5,195 bases of DNA from Bacteroidales bacterium (lineage in GTDB: Bacteria; Bacteroidota; Bacteroidia; Bacteroidales; P3): contig JAGNRX010000097.1 of assembly GCA_017988355.1 (NCBI GenBank), forward strand, positions 1 to 5,195, given 5' to 3'. Of the stretch, positions 1-5,195 are shown in pieces (positions within the stretch are counted from its first letter, which is position 1; every line of letters starts with the position of its first letter). The position numbers and the translations under genes were made by a program. Below the pieces are notes generated by a model. That model was not told the DNA's origin, searched no databases, and saw only the letters and a list, made by a program, of their open reading frames with translations.

Positions 1-449
1 TCAACCCCTTGCTTGATTGTTTGACTTATTGTTTGAAAAGAAATAGGGGAGGGTTCATTGCTTAGGTTGGCAGAGGTGCTAATGATTGGCTTTCCAAATT
101 CTTTTAGTAGGCTTTGGCAATACTTATGGTTGGGTATTCTTATCCCTATTGAATCGTCTTGAGAAAGGAGATTAATGGGAAGGTTCTTTGATTTGGGATA
201 GATTATGGTTATGGGAGTATTATGTTTGTCCATTAAATTTAATGCCTCTTGTGGAATTTCTTCAACATAGTCTCTTAGCATATCAAGGTCGGAAACTAAT
301 AGTAGGAGGTTCTTTGAGTTATCCCTTCCTTTGAGTTCTATAATGCGTTTAATAGCTAAGGGTTGAGTTGCATCGCAGCCCAACCCCCAGATAGTGTCGG
401 TAGGATAAAGAATTATCCCTCCTTTATTCAAGATTTCTATCTCTTGCAT
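1..449 (-). CDS. tsaC: Threonylcarbamoyl-AMP synthase (TsaC/Sua5/YrdC family), C-terminus cut off by window edge
   Basis: The reading frame is open from ATG at 449 to the left edge: 149 codons with no stop, so the last 40 or so residues of a typical 185-205 aa single-domain protein lie outside. The family makes L-threonylcarbamoyl-AMP from threonine, bicarbonate and ATP in the cytoplasm, the first step of t6A37 modification of ANN-decoding tRNAs. Visible signatures are GGIILYPTDTIWGLGCDA (about residues 10-27), the KxR pair K40/R42 followed by K46 (LKGRDNSK), SIGIRIP (100-106), and STSAN with S126/N128. These match the K-R-S-N set of E. coli TsaC. The WPGPVT segment of proteobacterial TsaC is replaced by NTPITIIYP. 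An in-frame TAA 6 nt upstream of the ATG fixes the start. It lies 26 nt downstream of pepE on the same strand. The paralogue YciO is possible, but the intact tetrad favours TsaC. Confidence 0.9.
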   Translation of the reverse strand, partial: MQEIEILNKGGIILYPTDTIWGLGCDATQPLAIKRIIELKGRDNSKNLLLLVSDLDMLRDYVEEIPQEALNLMDKHNTPITIIYPKSKNLPINLLSQDDSIGIRIPNHKYCQSLLKEFGKPIISTSANLSNEPSPISFQTISQTIKQGV

Positions 450-475
450 ATATTAATATTAATCAATAGAAATTA

Positions 476-1195
476 CTAGGACATTAAGAAGTTAATATCA
501 TCTGTAAGAGAAAACTCTTTAGGTTCCATTGTGCCACGGAAAACCTTCATCTTATTATCTCTTCCAATAAGGCTTAGCTTTCCATTTTCTAGATTAAGTG
601 CTGTTGCTTCTCTAATTCCTGCAACCCACATCTTAGGTTCAACCTTTAGGAACTCTCCCAAACGCTCATCTCTTGTTTCTCCACCATGCTTAGGGTCGAA
701 GAAATCGGTATAGTGAGGGTTGATTTGGAAAGGGACTAAGTTCATGCAAACGAAGCTTTCTGGCTCAATAATTGGCATATCGTTAGTTGTCTTAAGTGTT
801 GGTCCTGCAATGTTTGAGCCAGCACTCCAACCCATATAAGGCATTCCAAGGTTTGACCTTTCAGAAATTTCTGTCATTATCTTATTGCGATATAGCTCAT
901 AAACTAAGTGGAAGGTGTTTCCTCCTCCAACTGCAACACATTTTGCATCTCTAACTGCTTTAACTGCATCTTTTTCTTTATGAATGCTATATAGGTTAAG
1001 TCCTAGTGTTGAAAAAACTGCCTTTACCTTTTCTTCATAAATATCATATCCCATAGATACTCCTGCATAAGGAATAAAAAGTACGTCTTTAACTCCGTGC
1101 TTATTGCAAAAGTCCTTAATCATATCCTTACACCATCCAAGATAGTCTTCACCTCGATTTGTTGAGTTACTTATCAATAAAAGTTTTCTGTTCAT
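476..1195 (-). CDS. pepE: Peptidase E, alpha-aspartyl dipeptidase (family S51)
   Basis: A complete 239-aa cytoplasmic serine peptidase, close to the 229 aa of the Salmonella enzyme. PepE cleaves dipeptides with N-terminal aspartate (Asp-X) and helps recycle peptides. The GGGNTFHLV strand-turn is at residues 90-98 and the nucleophile elbow GWSAGSN at 122-128. The Ser-His-Glu triad known for Salmonella PepE (S120, H157, E192) maps to S124, H161 (INPHY) and E196 (GIREAT), a constant offset of +4, so the enzyme should be active. There is no signal peptide or membrane segment. The start is secure: an in-frame TAA lies 15 nt upstream and the N-terminal strand KLLLISNS follows directly. It sits 45 nt after the small ORF at 1241-1327 and 26 nt before tsaC. 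I see no good promoter of its own in the 45-nt gap, so it is probably transcribed from the promoter at 1358-1389. Confidence 0.94.
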   Translation of the reverse strand: MNRKLLLISNSTNRGEDYLGWCKDMIKDFCNKHGVKDVLFIPYAGVSMGYDIYEEKVKAVFSTLGLNLYSIHKEKDAVKAVRDAKCVAVGGGNTFHLVYELYRNKIMTEISERSNLGMPYMGWSAGSNIAGPTLKTTNDMPIIEPESFVCMNLVPFQINPHYTDFFDPKHGGETRDERLGEFLKVEPKMWVAGIREATALNLENGKLSLIGRDNKMKVFRGTMEPKEFSLTDDINFLMS

Positions 1196-1240
1196 TGTTC
1201 TGATTGTTTAAAAGTTATTATAATATATAATTTCTTAAGA

Positions 1241-1327
1241 TTACATTGTAGCAATTACTTTAACGAAGATGCCCATAAAGACAAAATATAACGCCATTAT
1301 ACAAAGTCCAATGATTGTTTCTTCCAT
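1241..1327 (-). CDS. Putative 28-aa single-helix membrane microprotein
   Basis: A 28-codon ORF, ATG at 1327 to TAA at 1241. The N-terminus MEET is acidic. A hydrophobic stretch of about 18 residues (I5-V22) includes LCIMALYFVFMGIFV, then comes a single lysine (K23) and the tail VIATM. This is the layout of a one-pass inner-membrane peptide, probably with the acidic N-terminus outside or neutral. The start is preceded by an A-rich leader (ACCAAAAACC) typical of Bacteroidota, and a good promoter lies about 30 nt upstream. I do not recognise it: it lacks the features I would expect of CydX, KdpF, MetS or the known symporter small accessory subunits. It could instead be a leader peptide for pepE-tsaC, or a chance ORF in AT-rich DNA. 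The promoter placement and cleanly hydrophobic composition make a real gene more likely than not. Confidence 0.55.
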   Translation of the reverse strand: MEETIIGLCIMALYFVFMGIFVKVIATM

Positions 1328-1345
1328 GGTTTTTGGTTATTTAAA

Positions 1346-1378
1346 TTGTTTCTTAGGCAAAGATATATAATATTTTTG
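1346..1378 (+). promoter_or_regulatory. Bacteroidota-type sigma promoter for the BatA-DUF2461-DUF3078 run
   Basis: TATTTTTG at 1371-1378 matches TAnnTTTG exactly. TTG at 1346-1348 lies 22 nt upstream, within the usual spacing. The predicted start is near 1384, giving a roughly 30-nt A-rich, SD-less leader before the ATG at 1415. The local AT-richness makes a chance -7 match easier than usual, but position and spacing both fit. Confidence 0.55.
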
Positions 1379-1389
1379 TAATTTCGCAA
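1358..1389 (-). promoter_or_regulatory. Bacteroidota-type sigma promoter for the microprotein-pepE-tsaC unit
   Basis: On the minus strand TATCTTTG (plus coordinates 1365 to 1358) is an exact match to the phylum's -7 element TAnnTTTG. TTG at 1389-1387 lies 21 nt upstream, inside the 17-23 nt range reported for Flavobacterium/Bacteroides promoters. The predicted start is near 1352, giving a leader of about 25 nt before the ATG at 1327. Called from the consensus only. Confidence 0.6.
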
Positions 1390-1414
1390 CTCAAATTAAT
1401 ATAAAACAAATTAA

Positions 1415-3463
1415 ATGCAATTTCTTAATCCATATTTCCTTTTCGGTTTATTTGCAATAGCTATACCCATCATCATTCACTTGTTTAATTTTAGAAGGTT
1501 TAAGAAAGTCTATTTCACTAATGTTAGTTTTCTGAAAGAAATTGAGATTAGCACTAAGAAGCAGAAAAAGGTTAGAAATAGGATACTACTCTTGGTTAGA
1601 ATACTTGCTATTGTTTTCTTAGTCCTCTTCTTTGCTCAGCCTTACTTTCCCAATTCTGAAAAGAAACTTGTTGAGAAAGGATTAAATGCTGTTGTGATTT
1701 GTTTGGATAATAGCTTTTCTATGCAAAACCAGGGTAGGCAGGGGCGTCTTTTAGACGAGGCTAAGGTTAAGGCTAAACAGATAATCGATGAGTATAATAA
1801 TAACGATGAGTTCCTTCTTCTTACTATGGATATGGAGGGAAAACACCAGCAATTTGTTAGCAAAGAAAAGTTTATTGAGCTAATGGATGAGGTTGAAATA
1901 TCGCCAAAGTCAGAACCTAACTCAAAGCTTCTTAGCCGTTCTTTTGATTTGCTAAACACTAAGCAAGGGTTTAATAAGCGTTGTTTTATGGTTTCTGACT
2001 TCCAAACAACAGCTTTCGATTCTGAGAAATTTCCTAAGGACACAACAATTAAATCTCTGCTTGTTCCTTTGCAAGCTAATAATATTAATAATATATATGT
2101 AGATTCAATATCTTTTGTTGACCCTATATTTCAGGTAGGTGAGAATGTTAAAATAGATATTAGGCTAGTAAATAAATCAGACAAGAGGGCAGAGGCTGCG
2201 TCGGTTAAACTCTTTTTAGATGATAAACAGATAGCAGTTTCAAGTATAGATTTGGAGAAGAACCAAACCAAGAACTTAGAACTAAACTTCAATCTCCAAA
2301 AGCACGGCATTCAACATGGAAGAATTAGCATTATCGACAACCCAATAACATTTGATGATGATTTCTTCTTCACTCTCCAAACCAATCCAACAATTGAAGT
2401 CCTTTCAATCAATTCAAACAATCCAAATCCTTATATCAATCAGCTTTTCTCCAATAATAAAGAAATAACTCTTAGGAATATGAGTGAGAAATCAATTGAC
2501 TTTAATGAGTTTTCCAATTTCTCACTAATTATTCTAAATGCAATAACTGAGTTTTCAAGTGGACTAGCTTCAGAACTTATGCGTTATAGAGAAAATGGAG
2601 GTTCTGTCCTAATTATTCCTTCACTAACGATGGACTTGCAGTCTTTCCAATCCTCAATGCAGCTGCTTTCTCTCCCATACTATACAGAACTTGTTCAAAA
2701 AGAAAATAAGGTATCAATAATTGACCAAGATAATAAACTATTCCGAGGGGTTTTTAGTTCAGAGGTTGATAATATGGAAATGCCAAAGGTTAAGAAATAC
2801 TTTAGGTTGTCCTCTTCCACCAAGACATCAAGGGAGTCAATAATGAAGTTACAAAGCCAAGAGGACTTTCTCTTAGTTAGTCAGAAGGACGCATCGAGGG
2901 TTTATATATTTTCAAGCAACCTAAGTGATGATTTTACAGACTTCATTAAGCAAGCATTGTTTGTTCCTACCATTTGGAATATGGCATTATTTAATCAAGT
3001 AGTTCCAAAGCCTTATTATTTTATTGCAGACAAAAAGCCAATAGATATTTCAATGCTTAGGGATATTTCTAAAATACTTGTTCCAGAGATAGTCTCAATA
3101 GATAATAATATTTCGTTTATTCCACAGTTCCTTAAAGAGAACCAAAAGCAAAGTATAGTGCTGCATAATCAAGCCAATAAGTCAGGAAACTATAATATTG
3201 TTGAGAAAGGCAAGGTTTACGGAGGATTATCTCTAAACTATGAAAGAGGAGAGTCAGACCTTAGTTTTCTTAGTTCAAAGGATATAAACTCTAAGCTCAA
3301 AAAAAGCTTGCTTAATGACTATAATGTCTTAGAAACAAAACAGCAATTAGTCTCTACTTATTTTAAAAAGTCACAAAACAGTTTTCCAGTATCAATAATT
3401 TTACTAATTTTGCTTTTTATTTGCTTATCAGTAGAAACTTTTATATTGTTTAGAAATAGATAG
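1415..3463 (+). CDS. BatA-domain inner-membrane protein with degenerate VWA and GATase-like domains
   Basis: A 682-aa protein with the N-terminal double-membrane module of the BatA family. Helix 1 is at about residues 8-24, followed by the basic loop FRRFKK, VYFTNVSFLKE, and helix 2 at 57-75 ending in FFAQPYFP. Next comes a VWA-like domain (about 90-215) with the MIDAS motif DNSFS (D98, S100, S102) and a second acidic site SDFQ (D195). The usual MIDAS threonine is not obvious; S167 or S170 may stand in. Residues about 225-320 look like an Ig/CARDB-type beta domain. Residues about 325-405 resemble a GATase1-like Rossmann fold without a nucleophilic Cys. The long remainder has no motif I recognise. 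A last helix at 657-677 ends in FRNR. Most of the chain is therefore expected in the periplasm, anchored at both ends. Such proteins are common in Bacteroidota and their role is unsettled. No moxR, batB, batC or batD lies beside it, so it should not be called the aerotolerance protein BatA itself. Confidence 0.85.
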   Translation: MQFLNPYFLFGLFAIAIPIIIHLFNFRRFKKVYFTNVSFLKEIEISTKKQKKVRNRILLLVRILAIVFLVLFFAQPYFPNSEKKLVEKGLNAVVICLDNSFSMQNQGRQGRLLDEAKVKAKQIIDEYNNNDEFLLLTMDMEGKHQQFVSKEKFIELMDEVEISPKSEPNSKLLSRSFDLLNTKQGFNKRCFMVSDFQTTAFDSEKFPKDTTIKSLLVPLQANNINNIYVDSISFVDPIFQVGENVKIDIRLVNKSDKRAEAASVKLFLDDKQIAVSSIDLEKNQTKNLELNFNLQKHGIQHGRISIIDNPITFDDDFFFTLQTNPTIEVLSINSNNPNPYINQLFSNNKEITLRNMSEKSIDFNEFSNFSLIILNAITEFSSGLASELMRYRENGGSVLIIPSLTMDLQSFQSSMQLLSLPYYTELVQKENKVSIIDQDNKLFRGVFSSEVDNMEMPKVKKYFRLSSSTKTSRESIMKLQSQEDFLLVSQKDASRVYIFSSNLSDDFTDFIKQALFVPTIWNMALFNQVVPKPYYFIADKKPIDISMLRDISKILVPEIVSIDNNISFIPQFLKENQKQSIVLHNQANKSGNYNIVEKGKVYGGLSLNYERGESDLSFLSSKDINSKLKKSLLNDYNVLETKQQLVSTYFKKSQNSFPVSIILLILLFICLSVETFILFRNR

Positions 3464-3468
3464 TTGAT

Positions 3469-4140
3469 ATGAATACATGTTTTTCAAAGGAGTTTTTTGA
3501 GTTATTAAGAGATCTTAGATTGAATAATAACGGCAATTGGTATCAGGAAAACAAGGATAGAGTCAATTGTGCAAGAAAGGAAATGGAAGATTTTGCAAAC
3601 TTATTAATTCCTGGAGTTAAAGCGTTTGATACTCATATTGGAGTCTATGACGCTAAACAAACTATGTATAAGCAACACCGTGATATTAGATTTTCAAAGG
3701 ATAAAACCCCTCTCAAAACCTTTATTTCCTCAGTAGTATATTATGGTAACGACAAAAAGGTCAATATACCATGCTACTATATGCATATAGAGGAAGGACA
3801 CTGTCTGATTGCAGGAGGAATACATCACCCTGAAATGCAAGATTTAAAGAAGATAAGGGATGAGATATTTTATAATGTTCAGGAGTTTGAAACAATCATT
3901 CACAACAAAACATTTAAACAGTATTTCGACTCAATAAATGATGAAGAACCTCTTAAGAATGCTCCAAAAGGATATCCGAAAGACTGGGAACATATAGAAT
4001 ACTTAAAGAATAAGAACTTTACCCCAACACATTTCTGCTCAATAGAGAAGGCACAAGATAAAGATTTTATAAACTATGTACTTGAAGTCTATAAAGCACT
4101 TCTCCCTTTCAATAAGTTTATGTTTAGAGCAATGAATTAA
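3469..4140 (+). CDS. DUF2461 family protein (TIGR02453-like)
   Basis: A 223-aa soluble protein with no signal peptide or membrane segment, of about the usual length for DUF2461. Family landmarks are the N-terminal LRLNNNGNWYQENKDR (about 16-31), the core motif RDIRFSKDKTPLKT (71-84), GGIHHP (116-121), the KIRDEI helix (128-133), and a C-terminal APKGYPKDWEHIEYL (165-179). These charged motifs suggest a ligand or nucleic-acid site, but the function of the family is not established and I assign none. Five nt separate it from the stop of the BatA-domain gene, so the two are almost certainly co-transcribed and perhaps translationally coupled. No ribosome-binding site of the SD type is visible, as expected for the phylum. 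Confidence 0.88.
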   Translation: MNTCFSKEFFELLRDLRLNNNGNWYQENKDRVNCARKEMEDFANLLIPGVKAFDTHIGVYDAKQTMYKQHRDIRFSKDKTPLKTFISSVVYYGNDKKVNIPCYYMHIEEGHCLIAGGIHHPEMQDLKKIRDEIFYNVQEFETIIHNKTFKQYFDSINDEEPLKNAPKGYPKDWEHIEYLKNKNFTPTHFCSIEKAQDKDFINYVLEVYKALLPFNKFMFRAMN

Positions 4141-4170
4141 AATTAAAAAACAATATTAAATTATAATTAA

Positions 4171-5115
4171 ATGAAAAGGATTTTTTTAGTAATAACAGGA
4201 CTAATCCTTCTGTCCAACCAAGCAAATGCACAAGACGCTGTTAGAGATAACGCAGTAAAAGCAATTAATGAAGCAGCCAATAGGGCATCAAAAATAGTTG
4301 AAGACACCGTAGCACAAGCAAAGCATTGGAAAATCAAAAACAACCTTACCTTCAACACCGAACAAAATATGTTTACTAACTGGGAAGCAGGAGGGGTCAG
4401 CTCTTTTGCATTCTCAACATTCTATAAGGGATTTTTCAACTACAGCAAAAAGAAAGTGAAGTGGGATAATACCGTAGAGCTTGGCTATGGAAAAATGAGG
4501 CAGGACAATAATGGAGAAGGGATTTTCGATAAAGGCAATATATTTAGAAAGAACGAAGATAAGATAGAGCTTAACTCAATCATAGGATACAAGGCATTCA
4601 GTCATTGGAACTACTCAGCACTTATAAACTTTAAGTCGCAATTCGATGAAGGATTTAAGAACGACACCATATTAGTTTCTGCATTCCTTTCACCAGCCTA
4701 CCTAACAACCTCAGTGGGTTTGGAATATAAGCCAAGACCATACCTTTCAGTCCTTCTTTCACCCCTAACAGGCAGAACAACCATTGTTGCAGATAACCGC
4801 TTGGCTAAGAAAGGCAATTTTGGATTAGAACAAGATGGGCATTGTGACTTTGCTTTTGGTTCCTATATCAAGATATTCTTTGAAAAGGAAGTCTTTAAGA
4901 ACGTCAACGTTTTATCTAAACTTGAATTCTTCAACGACTACGACAAAGCACCATTCCTAACAAACACCGATATCAACTTTGAAACCTACGTAACAATGAA
5001 GGTTAATAAATACCTATCTGCCTTTATCAATGTGCAAGTAATATATGATTACGATTTCAGTGCAAACCTACAATTTAAAGAAAGAATAGGACTATCAGTT
5101 CCACTCGACTTCTAA
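4171..5115 (+). CDS. DUF3078 outer-membrane beta-barrel protein
   Basis: A 314-aa secreted protein. The signal peptide is MKRIFLVITGLILLSNQANA, with predicted cleavage A20/Q21 at an ANA-Q site. Residues 21-51 form an Ala-rich, charged helix (VRDNAVKAINEAANRASK). The rest is made of alternating strands with aromatic girdles, starting at the family motif NMFTNWEAGGVSS (66-78). The chain ends in SVPLDF, with the C-terminal Phe typical of barrels inserted by BamA. No catalytic motif is seen; the function of DUF3078 proteins is unknown to me. The gene follows DUF2461 after a 30-nt, almost pure AT gap with no good promoter, so it is probably the third gene of the run. Asparagine codons are AAC about twice as often as AAT, unlike the AAT-rich BatA-domain gene, which hints at higher expression. 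A strong hairpin follows 37 nt after the stop. Confidence 0.87.
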   Translation: MKRIFLVITGLILLSNQANAQDAVRDNAVKAINEAANRASKIVEDTVAQAKHWKIKNNLTFNTEQNMFTNWEAGGVSSFAFSTFYKGFFNYSKKKVKWDNTVELGYGKMRQDNNGEGIFDKGNIFRKNEDKIELNSIIGYKAFSHWNYSALINFKSQFDEGFKNDTILVSAFLSPAYLTTSVGLEYKPRPYLSVLLSPLTGRTTIVADNRLAKKGNFGLEQDGHCDFAFGSYIKIFFEKEVFKNVNVLSKLEFFNDYDKAPFLTNTDINFETYVTMKVNKYLSAFINVQVIYDYDFSANLQFKERIGLSVPLDF

Positions 5116-5152
5116 TTGATTTATTCTTGTTTCTAATAAGTTTACACATAAA

Positions 5153-5188
5153 AAGAACGGTGTCTTAGTTATATAAGGCACCGTTCTT
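5153..5188. terminator. Bidirectional intrinsic terminator hairpin
   Basis: A 15-bp stem (5153-5167 with 5174-5188) has one G-U wobble (T5163/G5178) and a 6-nt loop, GTTATA. On the plus strand it is followed by an imperfect U-rich tail (UUCUUCUAUAAU, counting the stem end). On the minus strand the hairpin is followed by UUCUUUUUAU, a better U-tract. It would end the DUF3078 transcript, and probably a converging transcript from beyond the right edge. Confidence 0.85.
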
Positions 5189-5195
5189 CTATAAT

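Noticed and set aside
452..463. Perfect 12-bp palindrome ATTAATATTAAT in the pepE-tsaC gap
   Set aside because: It is pure A/T in an AT-rich gap, so it is expected by chance, and too weak to be a terminator.
531..713. Plus-strand 60-codon open frame inside pepE
   Set aside because: It lies antisense within a gene with an intact catalytic triad, has no family resemblance and no promoter; it is a shadow.
1210..1217. Separate pepE promoter (TAACTTTT on the minus strand)
   Set aside because: It is a 7-of-8 match, and the nearest upstream TTG is 34 nt away, outside the usual spacing.
1241..1327. t6A-responsive leader peptide controlling tsaC through ANN codons
   Set aside because: 12 of 28 codons begin with A, which is not clearly above the AT-rich background, and there is no attenuator hairpin between the ORF and pepE.
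1642..2043. Minus-strand 133-codon open frame inside the BatA-domain gene
   Set aside because: It is antisense to the VWA region and Ser/Leu-rich as expected of a reverse complement shadow, with no recognisable domain.
4113..4126. Possible internal promoter before DUF3078 (TAAGTTTA, TATGTTTA)
   Set aside because: Each matches the -7 element at 7 of 8 positions at best, and no TTG lies 17-23 nt upstream.
4167..4358. Minus-strand 63-codon open frame over the DUF3078 start
   Set aside because: Its Ala/Leu-rich hydrophobic look comes from reading the signal peptide and Ala-rich helix in reverse; no promoter motif supports it.

Overview
The window looks like chromosomal DNA from a low-GC member of the Bacteroidota, most likely of the Bacteroidales type. 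Three things point there: protein families largely typical of that phylum (a BatA-type membrane protein with a degenerate VWA domain, a DUF3078 outer-membrane barrel), A-rich translation leaders without clear Shine-Dalgarno sequences, and promoters matching the phylum's TTG / TAnnTTTG pattern. I see no mobile element, CRISPR array, tRNA or rRNA. This is mostly housekeeping and envelope DNA.

Left part, minus strand (about 1-1390): a divergent unit reading leftward. It starts at a good Bacteroidota-type promoter (1358-1389), continues through a 28-codon ORF for a tiny one-helix membrane protein (1241-1327), then peptidase E (476-1195), and runs into the N-terminal three quarters of a threonylcarbamoyl-AMP synthase (TsaC/Sua5/YrdC family, 449 down to the window edge). 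Gaps are 45 and 26 nt with no terminator, so the three probably share a transcript. Both enzymes are housekeeping: Asp-X dipeptide turnover and tRNA t6A37 modification.

Centre (1328-1414): a compact divergent promoter region. The -7 elements of the leftward and rightward promoters are 5 nt apart, and each promoter's -33 TTG falls near the other's predicted start site. RNA polymerase should hardly be able to occupy both at once.

Right part, plus strand (1415-5115): a tight three-gene run. It holds a 682-aa inner-membrane BatA-domain protein with VWA-like, Ig-like and GATase-like periplasmic domains, a 223-aa soluble DUF2461 protein 5 nt downstream, and a secreted 314-aa DUF3078 beta-barrel protein 30 nt further on. 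Their combined function is not known to me; the layout suggests an inner-membrane, cytoplasmic and outer-membrane set. The run ends at a strong hairpin (5153-5188) that looks bidirectional.

The least described elements are the 28-aa membrane microprotein and the interlocked divergent promoters that drive it against the BatA cluster. I found no clear evidence of a wholly new system.
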